A stretch of DNA of 25,781 nucleotides from CAYZTD01 sp964638155 (GCA_964638155.1 CAZWYI010000029.1:1-25781), one strand, 5' to 3'. Counted from the stretch's first letter, positions 1-6,038 are shown. Notes: generated by a model from the sequence alone, not told the origin. Translations and numbers: made by a program.

Positions 1-82
1 TTATAGATGGATATGTTCTTCCTTTGAGCATTTTTTGATCTATTGGGATTATACGTGTTTTGTTGTGTTTGCTGTTTTGTAT
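1..82 (-). CDS. Truncated unknown protein at the left edge, apparent ATA start
   Basis: An open minus-strand frame runs off the left edge. It reads I-Q-N-S-K-H-N-K-T-R-I-I-P-I-D-Q-K-M-L-K and continues G-R-T-Y-P-S-I, which looks like real basic, soluble protein sequence. An AAGGAG Shine-Dalgarno match (91-96 on the complement) stands 8 nt upstream of an ATA codon at 82-80, with no ATG, GTG or TTG in frame near it. A later in-frame ATG (M18) would cut off most of what is visible and has no such signal. I do not recognise the family. It lies downstream of, and on the same strand as, the ASCH gene. The ATA start is inferred from SD spacing. Confidence 0.4.
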   Translation of the reverse strand, partial: MQNSKHNKTRIIPIDQKMLKGRTYPSI

Positions 83-161
83 GGTTATTTCTCCTTATAA
101 CTACTTTTATGAGGTCATTGAAAGTATTCAATTAAATAAAATATAAAAATAATTTTTTTAA

Positions 162-557
162 CTAAAATTCTGCGGGTATCCTGCTATTTAGATAACAAAA
201 TGATTGAGGTGGAGAAAAATCATTTATTATCTTGTTTGGTTCGATAGGCTCGTCAAAGATATTTAGATCCTTGATTCCTATTGCAAATCCTTTGTTAAGA
301 TTTTTAAAATATTCAAAAAACTCTTCTTCATTTATACCTGATACTTCCTGCAGTTCTATCCATAATTTAACTGGATCATCTTCAATAATGCTTCCGATAC
401 TGAATTCTCCGATTATTTTTTTTGTAGGAGCTGTTGAGTAGATAATTGCTTTTTCTACATTTTTATTTCTAAAAATTCTTTTTCGAAACTCGTATTGTTT
501 CTCTCCGTTTACTATTTTTTCAACATATTTTGGTTTAATTGACAGTAAAACGTTTAT
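162..557 (-). CDS. ASCH/PUA-like domain protein with apparent ATA start
   Basis: This 131-residue frame begins I-N-V-L-L-S-I-K-P-K-Y-V-E-K-I-V-N-G-E-K, then Q-Y-E-F-R-K, and ends near P-P-Q-S-F-C-Y-L. This matches the ASCH/PUA-like family (COG4933-type), whose members start LLSIKP and carry a G-E-K-x-Y-E-F-R motif; the fold is thought to bind RNA. Its first codons lie inside the 3' end of the PIN-GNAT gene (23-nt overlap), so translation is probably coupled. An in-frame TAA stands just upstream and no ATG, GTG or TTG lies between it and the conserved core. ATA at 557 follows a GGTGG Shine-Dalgarno with a 5-nt spacer, and CTG at 545 is the only other candidate. The coding assignment is firm; the start is inferred. 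Confidence 0.75.
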   Translation of the reverse strand: MNVLLSIKPKYVEKIVNGEKQYEFRKRIFRNKNVEKAIIYSTAPTKKIIGEFSIGSIIEDDPVKLWIELQEVSGINEEEFFEYFKNLNKGFAIGIKDLNIFDEPIEPNKIINDFSPPQSFCYLNSRIPAEF

Positions 558-2049
558 TTATCCCACCTTCCTCTTTTATTTTTAAATATTTTTTATGATC
601 TATCCCTGTGATTGTCTGTGGTGCTGCAGACAATATATTCATATTTAATAGTTTATTTAAGGATAATGGTTTTTCTAAATAGAAATGATGCTGAAATAAA
701 ATAACTGTTGTTGGTTTTTGAGATATCCGTTTTATTTCTTCTTTAGAATACACTGTTCTTTTACCAACATATTTTATGATATCATTGCTATCTTTAATTC
801 CTTGGTATATTTCTTCAATCACCCCTATTGATCTTATTTGACTTAGTTGTCTTTTTCCCTTTGATAAATAAAATATAATGATATCTCCAGGGTTCATTTT
901 CTTTATTTTTGAATGGGTTAAATATGCTTTTTTAATAGTGTTTCCTTCAACTATGAAATCACCTGAGTACTCTGTCAGGCTTGATTGTCTTTCTTTTGAG
1001 TCTGTAAAAAGTCTATTGTAATATTCAGGTCTAATTGGGATGATATATTTTTTTACTTGTTCACCATCATATAAACTTGGGTAATATTGTTTATCTATTT
1101 CGATAAATGATAGTTTTTGTATTTCTTCTTTTTCAACTGTTAATTTTTTTAGATAGATTTCTTCTTTGTTCTTTTTTACAGCTGCTTTTGAAAAACCGTA
1201 TTGAGTTATTAGATTTAGTAGCATATCTTCTTCTTGAGTGAAATGTGTTAAGTATATCTCATAAATCTGATTGTTCTTTGCATAATTTACACACATTTTT
1301 ATAAAAAGCTCACCTATTTTATGACCGATATGTGTAACTTTTAATGTGCATATTTTTACTCTTTTCTTTTTTGGTAGTCTTGGAACACTGTCCTCTATTG
1401 ATTCGTCTTCTATTTTGTATATTAAAACAGCACCGATGCTTCCATTAGATCTATAGCTGACAAGGCATTCTCGTCCTTTTCTTGCTATTTTTTTAAACCA
1501 GTTTTCAAAACCCTTATATTCTTTTTTTAAGGAGTCAAATATTGGATCGTTTATATCTAAGTTATAAACAAAATCTTTTTTTAGTGCCGGTGGTGCTGGA
1601 AGTGGTTTTGTCTTTGTATATTCTTCGAAGAATTCTAAAGCATCCTGTATTAGAAAGATTCTATCTGAAATTTTTATTTCTTTGGCTTTTTTATGAATTC
1701 CTTTGTCTTCTGTTATTAAAAAATCTACTGCATCACGATATACGGTGTATAAAATTGCGTTATCATTTGCATCATGGGTATTTTTTTCTTTTCCAATGAT
1801 GTTTGTAAAATTGGTATCTTTTTGGTATTCTGGTGGTTTTTTTAAAATTGGGTATGTTTCTATTTTTGAAAGAATTGTTTCTCTTCGTTTTTTATCTTTA
1901 TCGTTTTCTATTTCTTTTATGGATGCTGGATGAATTAAAATTGTGACATTTGTCTCGTTTAGTATTCGCAGTAGTCTTTGTAGGTTTTCTTTTATGGGTT
2001 GATCGTCTTCACGGTAGATAAAAATGTTAGTATCAATTAGTATTCTCAT
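535..2049 (-). CDS. PIN nuclease-GNAT acetyltransferase-PUA-like fusion protein
   Basis: A three-domain protein of 504 residues. Residues 1-150 are a PIN-type metal-dependent RNase: MRILIDTNIFIY holds the first acidic residue, KEIEND the second, and HDAND and LITEDKGI supply further acidic positions. Residues about 160-320 resemble a GNAT fold (strand S-I-G-A-V-L-I-Y and helix V-T-H-I-G-H-K-I-G-E-L-F-I-K). The C-terminal third, with a MNPGDIIIFYLSKG segment, looks like a PUA/EVE-type domain. I start at ATG 2049, the normal PIN beginning; an ATG at 2076 would add nine residues but lacks a Shine-Dalgarno. It lies 93 bp downstream of an RHH gene and overlaps the ASCH gene, so it is probably the toxin or effector of a TA-like operon. 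Function is inferred from domains. Confidence 0.83.
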   Translation of the reverse strand: MRILIDTNIFIYREDDQPIKENLQRLLRILNETNVTILIHPASIKEIENDKDKKRRETILSKIETYPILKKPPEYQKDTNFTNIIGKEKNTHDANDNAILYTVYRDAVDFLITEDKGIHKKAKEIKISDRIFLIQDALEFFEEYTKTKPLPAPPALKKDFVYNLDINDPIFDSLKKEYKGFENWFKKIARKGRECLVSYRSNGSIGAVLIYKIEDESIEDSVPRLPKKKRVKICTLKVTHIGHKIGELFIKMCVNYAKNNQIYEIYLTHFTQEEDMLLNLITQYGFSKAAVKKNKEEIYLKKLTVEKEEIQKLSFIEIDKQYYPSLYDGEQVKKYIIPIRPEYYNRLFTDSKERQSSLTEYSGDFIVEGNTIKKAYLTHSKIKKMNPGDIIIFYLSKGKRQLSQIRSIGVIEEIYQGIKDSNDIIKYVGKRTVYSKEEIKRISQKPTTVILFQHHFYLEKPLSLNKLLNMNILSAAPQTITGIDHKKYLKIKEEGGINKRFTVN

Positions 2050-2142
2050 GCCCTTTACCCCATTATTTGATAACATTTTTATTATATTAAATACTCTTTT
2101 AAGGGGTCGTTGTAAGTATTCAAAATTTTTATTTTTATGAGG

Positions 2143-2367
2143 TTATTTGTATTTTTTTGCAATAATTTCACCAGCTGCTTCTTTTCTCAGCTTTTTTATA
2201 TTTTTGGGGGAAATCCCTTTAGCACGCAATTGTTCTTCCAAATCTTTTTGTATCATTTCTCGAATTGCATTTCTAATTGCTTCGCTTCTACTTTTATATA
2301 AACCACTTTCAACCTTTGAATTCAAATATTCCAATATTTCTCCAGTGATTTCGATACTAATGTTCAT
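2143..2367 (-). CDS. Ribbon-helix-helix (CopG/ParD-like) putative antitoxin
   Basis: A 74-residue protein. The N-terminal MNISIEITGEILEYLNSKVE is the beta strand and first helix of a ribbon-helix-helix DNA-binding domain, and SRSEAIRNAIREMI is the second helix with the usual S-R-S-E-A-I-R-x-A. The basic C-terminal tail (about 50-74) would contact a partner. It stands directly upstream of the PIN-GNAT-PUA gene on the same strand, the classic order for an autoregulated antitoxin before a PIN toxin. A perfect 16-bp palindrome 21 bp before the ATG is the likely operator. A stand-alone regulator is the alternative. The fold is clear; the antitoxin role is inferred from position. Confidence 0.85.
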   Translation of the reverse strand: MNISIEITGEILEYLNSKVESGLYKSRSEAIRNAIREMIQKDLEEQLRAKGISPKNIKKLRKEAAGEIIAKKYK

Positions 2368-2387
2368 GTTATCACATATTAAATATC

Positions 2388-2403
2388 TATTAGTATACTA
2401 ATA
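2388..2403. promoter_or_regulatory. 16-bp palindromic operator upstream of the RHH gene
   Basis: TATTAGTATACTAATA is a perfect palindrome centred about 28 bp upstream of the RHH ATG, where the archaeal TATA region would be. RHH dimers bind short symmetric sites of this kind, so it is a good candidate for autorepression of the RHH/PIN/ASCH operon. Symmetry is seen directly; binding is inferred. Confidence 0.6.
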
Positions 2404-2516
2404 AATTTTTCTATAAGAAATAACTGAAGATATGAATTCTTTAACAACCCATAGAGCAGACCATATGGATCATTACTACAATTCAAGTTAAAAAATAAAA
2501 CGAGAATAATTCATCA

Positions 2517-2569
2517 ATGTTTTACCTTAAATTAGTGCTGTAAAACTTTGTATCTTTCAGCTGGCTCCC
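2517..2569 (+). repeat. 53-bp cassette-boundary repeat, copy 1 (diverged)
   Basis: First of five copies of a 53-bp element that align without gaps. It keeps ATGTTTTACCT at its left end, but its right core is TATCTTTCAGCTGGCTCCC where the others have a GCCTCTCAGCAGGCC core. It lies between the RHH operon and the fic stop codon, 15 bp from the latter. This is the most degenerate copy. Confidence 0.7.
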
Positions 2570-2583
2570 TTTTTTCCAAAATA

Positions 2584-3510
2584 TTATTTTTTAACCTTTT
2601 CTTTATAGTCGTTTAAAGCTCTTTTTGAAGAATACCAAACATTTTCAATCTTAACTGCATCAAACTTTCCTTGTCTTGCTCTAAGACTTAAATATTCTTG
2701 AGAATACTCAGATGTTTTAGATAATTCAGATAATGTTACAAGTCTTTCCTCATCGATAAAACTTGATAGATAATATTGAAGAGACTCATTTATCAAATGA
2801 GCAATAAACATTGCAAAATCTGATAAATCTCCCTGATCTGCCTTGTTTAATGTTTTGTAGTATTTTTTCCTATCTTCTTTTTGTATAATAATAGGCGGAT
2901 AACCTTTTTTCATGAGATAAAAATTTGTAAGAAGTCTTGCAACTCTTCCGTTCCCATCTATAAAGGGGTGAATTCTCACAAACTCATGATGAATAAAAGA
3001 TGTTTTTTTAATAGTTTGAAGTTTAAGTTTTTCTATGTTTTGAATATAGTCATCCATTAATTTAACAATTTTAAGATAACTTGGGGGTCTTATTTTTGCA
3101 CCAGTTATTGTAACATTTTCAGTTCTGTACTGTCCAGGATTTTTGATTATTCCCTTCATGACAAACTCATGTATTTGTTGAATTATTTCTTGGGAAATCT
3201 TCTTTTTAGAATTTACAAGTTCTATCATTAAATCAAATGCTTCTGCATCATTTCTGGCTTCTATATGATCCTTTAGAGGTTTGCCACCTATTGTTATTCC
3301 TTCTTCAATTACAAGCTTTGTTTCTTGAAGGGTAAGAGTGTTTCCCTCAATTGCATCAGAATGATATGTATGTCTAAGTCGAATATCTTCTATAATTCTT
3401 TTAACGGCATCTTTTGGAAGTGGTCTTAATGAATCTAATTTTTCCTTTTTCTTTTCAATTTTATCTACAAGCGAATCATTTATAATGATATCGGCATCAG
3501 CATATTTCAT
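2584..3510 (-). CDS. Fic-domain protein AMPylase with C-terminal HTH-like segment
   Basis: A 308-residue Fic protein. The catalytic motif HPFIDGNGRVAR (about residues 178-189) is intact, including the His and the phosphate-binding GNGR. Near the N-terminus SDAIEGN fits the inhibitory S/T-x-x-x-E-G/N motif, so this is a class II, self-inhibited Fic enzyme that probably transfers AMP to a target hydroxyl. The last 50 residues (LSELSKTSEYSQEYLSLRAR and onward) look like a helix-turn-helix of the kind found in Fic proteins that regulate their own promoter. Four alternating CCGATAT motifs around the start codon support this. It is the only gene between repeat copies 1 and 2. The target protein is unknown. 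Confidence 0.92.
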   Translation of the reverse strand: MKYADADIIINDSLVDKIEKKKEKLDSLRPLPKDAVKRIIEDIRLRHTYHSDAIEGNTLTLQETKLVIEEGITIGGKPLKDHIEARNDAEAFDLMIELVNSKKKISQEIIQQIHEFVMKGIIKNPGQYRTENVTITGAKIRPPSYLKIVKLMDDYIQNIEKLKLQTIKKTSFIHHEFVRIHPFIDGNGRVARLLTNFYLMKKGYPPIIIQKEDRKKYYKTLNKADQGDLSDFAMFIAHLINESLQYYLSSFIDEERLVTLSELSKTSEYSQEYLSLRARQGKFDAVKIENVWYSSKRALNDYKEKVKK

Positions 3511-3573
3511 AATATACCGATATGTAGTTACTAATATATATCGGTATCGGTCAAAAATAACATTTGCCGATAT
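3488..3573. promoter_or_regulatory. Cluster of four CCGATAT operator-like motifs at the fic promoter
   Basis: Four related motifs with alternating orientation surround the fic start. They are ATATCGGCA (3488-3496, inside codons 5-8), ATACCGATAT (3514-3523), ATATCGGTAT (3538-3547) and TGCCGATAT (3565-3573). The inner two form a 10-bp inverted repeat with a 14-bp spacer, and the outer two an inverted 9-bp pair. CCGATATGTA also recurs directly at 3517 and 3568. This is a likely binding array for autoregulation by the Fic HTH segment. The repeats are seen; the binding is inferred. Confidence 0.65.
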
Positions 3574-3616
3574 GTATCATAAATGATTTACAGATTAAAA
3601 CTACATATAAAAGAAT

Positions 3617-3669
3617 ATGTTCTATCTGAATTTTCTCCTGATAATCTGTGTGCCTCTCAGCAGGCCCAC
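3617..3669 (+). repeat. 53-bp cassette-boundary repeat, copy 2
   Basis: Begins ATGTTCTATCTGAATTTTCT and ends TGCCTCTCAGCAGGCCCAC; it aligns without gaps to the other copies. GCCT-CTCAGC-AGGC can form a 4-bp hairpin. It lies in the divergent gap between fic and the nucleotidyltransferase gene, so it is not a simple 3'-end terminator. Confidence 0.8.
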
Positions 3670-3720
3670 TTATGTTAAAAATAATTAAGTAGAGCTTTTA
3701 GTATATATGTATTTAAGCAA

Positions 3721-4053
3721 ATGATAAAAAATAGATCTATAACTAAACCTCGTGAAAAAGCAATAAAAAAATTTTCTTCAAAAGTTAATAATTTACTCAA
3801 GAACAATTTAGTTGATATCATTATTTATGGTAGTGTTGCCCGTGGTGAAGCAAAAAATGATTCAGATATAGATGTTATTGTAGTCGTTAAAAGAAATGCT
3901 TTTAAGAATCAAATGAAGCTTGCAACAATAGCATTTGATATTCTATTAGAAACTGGAGAATACATATCTGTTCAAACAATGAAATCTAAAGATCTTGAAA
4001 GAGATACGATTTTTTTACATAACGTAAGGAATGATGCAATACATGCCATATAA
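3721..4053 (+). CDS. MNT-type nucleotidyltransferase (putative antitoxin of a HEPN toxin)
   Basis: A 110-residue minimal nucleotidyltransferase. The pol-beta motif G-S-V-A-R-G-E-A-K-N-D-S-D-I-D-V-I-V-V (about residues 38-56) supplies the GS dipeptide and the D-x-D metal ligands. In MNT/HEPN toxin-antitoxin systems the MNT partner neutralises the HEPN RNase, in some cases by AMPylating it. The HEPN frame overlaps its 3' end by 23 nt, the usual coupled arrangement. An AGTATATATG TATA box about 20 bp before the ATG suggests a leaderless transcript. The catalytic residues look intact even though the HEPN gene downstream is frameshifted. Confidence 0.9.
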   Translation: MIKNRSITKPREKAIKKFSSKVNNLLKNNLVDIIIYGSVARGEAKNDSDIDVIVVVKRNAFKNQMKLATIAFDILLETGEYISVQTMKSKDLERDTIFLHNVRNDAIHAI

Positions 4054-4416
4054 AGAGTATCTTGATCAAGCAGAAGAAGAACTAAACGCTTCTTACATTT
4101 TATTTGAAAAAGAATTCTATCGAGAGGCAATATCTCGGGCATATTATAGCATGTTTCACGCAACTCAAGCACTCCTTATTCTTAAAGAAATATATCCTAA
4201 AAGTCACAAAGGAGGTATACAAAAATTTGGAGAAGAATTTGTTAAATCAGGTCTTTTAGGAAAGAAAATGGATATATTTTAGCTCAAGCAGAAACTATGA
4301 GATTAAGAGCAGATTATGATGTCGGAGTTAAAATAACCAAAGAAGAATGCGAAGAAATATTAGATAACTGTGACTTTTTTATCAAAAAGATTAAAGATAC
4401 AATTAAAGAATTTTAA
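4031..4416 (+). pseudogene. HEPN-domain RNase toxin, interrupted by a one-base frameshift
   Basis: The first 83 codons encode a HEPN domain (YLDQAEEELNASYILFEKEF and so on) with R-AYYSMF-H, an R-x6-H form of the HEPN catalytic motif. The frame then runs A-rich sequence at 4259-4268 into TAG at 4280. Shifting by minus one in that A-rich stretch gives K-E-N-G-Y-I-L-A-Q-A-E-T-M-R-L-R-A-D-Y-D and on to TAA at 4416, exactly the expected HEPN C-terminus. One missing A explains it. It may be a real mutation, a sequencing error in an A-run, or recoding at A-AAG. The active-site motif is upstream of the lesion. The full product would be about 128 residues. ATG 4043 is another possible start. Confidence 0.8.
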
Positions 4417-4434
4417 AACATCAAGATACTACTA

Positions 4435-4487
4435 TAGTTTTACCTAATTTTTCTTCTGTTAAACTGTGTGCCTCTCAGCAGGCCAAT
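4435..4487 (+). repeat. 53-bp cassette-boundary repeat, copy 3
   Basis: Runs from TAGTTTTACCTAATTTTTCT to GTGCCTCTCAGCAGGCCAAT. It begins 19 bp after the HEPN stop and ends 35 bp before the relE stop (convergent genes). It shares CTGTGTGCCTCTCAGCAGGC exactly with copy 2. Confidence 0.8.
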
Positions 4488-4521
4488 ATTTTGTTAAAAA
4501 ATATGTATCATTTAGAATTCT

Positions 4522-4785
4522 TTATTTGTATATTTTATCGTGATGCTCATAATCTTCTAAAATTACGGTATTTGTATCTTCATCAATTGAAAAAGTTAAA
4601 ACAAAATGTCTATCGATGTGAACCCTTTTCCAATTATTTAATGGTGACTTAAGATTTTTATACCTGTGCGGATCAATAACAATTTCTTCAGATTTTTTTG
4701 CAACAATCTCCGCTTGTTTAGGGCTCTTCGATCCTAATTTCATTAATTTCTTCTTTAAAGATGGTCTGATATTTAGATTGTACAT
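4522..4785 (-). CDS. relE: RelE-family mRNA interferase toxin
   Basis: An 87-residue protein of RelE/ParE fold. It has a helical N-terminal half (PSLKKKLMKLGSKSPKQAEI), then the strand segment W-K-R-V-H-I-D-R-H-F-V-L-T-F and a C-terminal strand VILEDYEHHDKIY, matching archaeal RelE toxins that cleave mRNA on the ribosome. Basic K/R and a late histidine pair (EHHD) are candidate catalytic residues. It lies 2 nt after the antitoxin gene on the same strand, so the pair forms an operon. No lesion is visible. ParE-like gyrase inhibition is the alternative but less likely. Confidence 0.87.
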   Translation of the reverse strand: MYNLNIRPSLKKKLMKLGSKSPKQAEIVAKKSEEIVIDPHRYKNLKSPLNNWKRVHIDRHFVLTFSIDEDTNTVILEDYEHHDKIYK

Positions 4786-4787
4786 TT

Positions 4788-5030
4788 TTACTTCAAGCCC
4801 ATCATTTTCCTAAGGTCTTTAGAAGTCCCGACTTTTACAGGTTTTTCCTTCATTATTTCTTTAGCTTTTTCAATATATTCTGGTCTAAGTTCCGGTTCAA
4901 GAATTTCTTGTTCGTATTCTTTAGCCATAATATCAATTGCTTGACTTTTGTCTTTAAGTCCATATTTTGCCTTGAGAATATTTAAAATTCTATTAGTATT
5001 TTCTTTGATATTTATTATAGCCTGCACCAT
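4788..5030 (-). CDS. relB: RelB-like antitoxin, DUF2683-type
   Basis: An 80-residue protein starting MVQAIINIKENTNRILNILK, followed by YGLKDKSQAIDIMAKEYEQE. This is the RHH-like DNA-binding N-terminus of the archaeal DUF2683 family, which regularly precedes RelE. The C-terminal tail (about 50-80: PEYIEKAKEIMKEKPVKVG) would wrap and inhibit the toxin. It is first in a two-gene operon with relE and is probably translated from a leaderless or short-leader mRNA, given TATA-like repeats about 25-45 bp upstream. Toxin inhibition and operon autoregulation are inferred from family and context. Confidence 0.85.
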   Translation of the reverse strand: MVQAIINIKENTNRILNILKAKYGLKDKSQAIDIMAKEYEQEILEPELRPEYIEKAKEIMKEKPVKVGTSKDLRKMMGLK

Positions 5031-5048
5031 ATTAATACAACCTTAAGA

Positions 5049-5076
5049 TAATATATATACGGGATTAATATATATA
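5049..5076. promoter_or_regulatory. relBE promoter with tandem 11-bp repeat
   Basis: TAATATATATA occurs at 5049-5059 and again at 5066-5076, 17 bp apart, just upstream of the relB ATG at 5030. Read on the minus strand each copy is a TATA-like box. The pair may be TATA box plus operator for autoregulation, or two alternative TATA boxes. Confidence 0.5.
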
Positions 5077-5165
5077 ACTTCCTGTCAAAAATATCACTCT
5101 CAAAAAAATATTATACAATTTGATGGTAGTAAAGTAAATCTAAACAAAACGCAAAAATCTATCGA

Positions 5166-5218
5166 ATGTTTTACCTAGATTTACTCCTATTAACCTATTT
5201 GCCTCTCAGCAGGCCCAT
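5166..5218 (+). repeat. 53-bp cassette-boundary repeat, copy 4
   Basis: Begins ATGTTTTACCTAGATTTACT and ends TTGCCTCTCAGCAGGCCCAT. It starts 135 bp upstream of relB and ends 14 bp before the stop of the winged-helix gene. It aligns without gaps to copies 1-3 and 5. Confidence 0.8.
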
Positions 5219-5231
5219 CAGACATAAAAAG

Positions 5232-5585
5232 TTATGTTGTAATTGTTCTTGATTTGGAATAAGTAAGAACTGGTTTGTATTCTTTAACGGAACTTTTTGA
5301 TTCTGTTTCAGCAATTTGACTTGCTAATTCAAAATCAAATTTCAATATAACCTGAACAAGTTTATTTTGCATATTTAACTTATAAAGAGATGAATTTCCA
5401 GATTCTCTGGTTTTTACTATCAATTTCTTTTTAAGAAGTATTTTAATAATTTTGTATACAGTTGGACGACTTACCTCTGAATTCTTTGAAATATCTGAAA
5501 CATTGTAATCATAATTTGGATGATCTGCAAGGAAGTCAAGTATTTTTGTTTGCGGACTATTTCCAAAGATCTCTTTGAACACCAT
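5232..5585 (-). CDS. Winged helix-turn-helix transcriptional regulator
   Basis: A 117-residue protein. MVFKEIFGNSPQTKILDFLA is a typical archaeal winged-helix opening; YNVSDISKNSEVSRPTVYKI is the helix-turn-helix with recognition helix SRPTVYKIIKILL, and LIVKTRESGNSSLYKLN is the wing. The C-terminal 40 residues are probably a short dimer or effector part. I start at ATG 5585; a GTG at 5591 also opens the frame. It is divergent from a small gene at 5694, and a perfect 9+9 inverted repeat in the shared promoter region is a likely operator. It is the sole intact gene between repeat copies 4 and 5. It could be the antitoxin-like half of a module, but no toxin is recognised. Confidence 0.82.
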   Translation of the reverse strand: MVFKEIFGNSPQTKILDFLADHPNYDYNVSDISKNSEVSRPTVYKIIKILLKKKLIVKTRESGNSSLYKLNMQNKLVQVILKFDFELASQIAETESKSSVKEYKPVLTYSKSRTITT

Positions 5586-5637
5586 ACACACCTATATCTA
5601 TATATGCCGCCCAAAGTATATAAACTTTTTTAACAAC

Positions 5638-5658
5638 TATGTAAAAAAATTTTACATA
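5638..5658. promoter_or_regulatory. Inverted-repeat operator between divergent genes
   Basis: TATGTAAAA and TTTTACATA flank AAA, a perfect 9-bp inverted repeat 53 bp from the winged-helix ATG and 36 bp from the small divergent gene. It could control both. The TATA box of the small gene (CTATATAAAA, about 5679-5688) follows it, so a bound dimer would sit just upstream of that promoter. Confidence 0.55.
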
Positions 5659-5693
5659 ATACATATAATCCTAATCCCTATATAAAAAATAAG

Positions 5694-5957
5694 ATGAATT
5701 TTACAGATTTGCAAGTGGATCTATTATTCAAATTATGGTGAAATAGATGTTTTGGGAAAGGACATATGCTATTAGACAACTTAGTTGGAGGTTTTCCAAG
5801 CCATATTAAAGGTCAAATGCTAGGAGAACTTGATGAATTAATTAAAAAGAATGTTGTAATTAAAAAACCATCAAAGCACGGAAAAGCAGTCTATATCAAC
5901 TACGAGTATAAAGATAAAATTTCATCTGCACTTAAAAAGAAATACCCTTTTCTATAA
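5694..5957 (+). pseudogene. Small winged-helix-like protein with an in-frame TGA at codon 16
   Basis: A frame of 87 codons opens with ATG at 5694, directly behind a TATA box, and reads M-N-F-T-D-L-Q-V-D-L-L-F-K-L-W, then TGA (5739-5741), then N-R-C-F-G-K-G-H-M-L-L-D-N-L-V-G-G-F-P-S-H. A short version could start at ATG 5766. The stretch from the first ATG through LLFKLW, the TGA and NRCFGKGHMLLDN reads as one continuous archaeal small winged-helix-like protein, ending in a basic IKKPSKHGKAVYINYEYKDK segment. So TGA most likely replaced an ordinary codon (for example CGA or AGA). Decay is the simplest explanation; UGA recoding is possible. The function is not known. It is divergent from the winged-helix gene. 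Confidence 0.6.
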
Positions 5958-5985
5958 TTTAATTGGATAAGTAAATCAAAACGGC

Positions 5986-6038
5986 ATATTGACTATAATG
6001 TTTTTTTCTGTAACCTGTTTGTCTCTCAGCAGGCCTAT
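5986..6038 (+). repeat. 53-bp cassette-boundary repeat, copy 5, abutting tgt
   Basis: Its right half TAACCTGTTTGTCTCTCAGC plus AGGCCTAT aligns without gaps to copy 4; the left half is degenerate and T-rich. It ends one base before the tgt stop codon (TAA complement at 6039-6041), so it marks the border between the module array and the tgt/queuosine region. GTCT-CTCAGC-AGGC keeps the hairpin through a G-T wobble. Confidence 0.72.

Noticed and set aside
232..441. A 69-codon plus-strand frame
   Set aside because: It is the antisense shadow of the ASCH-domain gene (162-557, minus), which has clear family motifs.
3617..3669. The 53-bp repeat as a transcription terminator
   Set aside because: This copy lies between divergent genes, upstream of both, and the orientation is constant whatever the neighbouring gene strands.
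2517..6038. The five 53-bp repeats as a CRISPR array
   Set aside because: Spacing is 0.7-1.1 kb with genes between copies and no short unique spacers; copies also differ by several bases.
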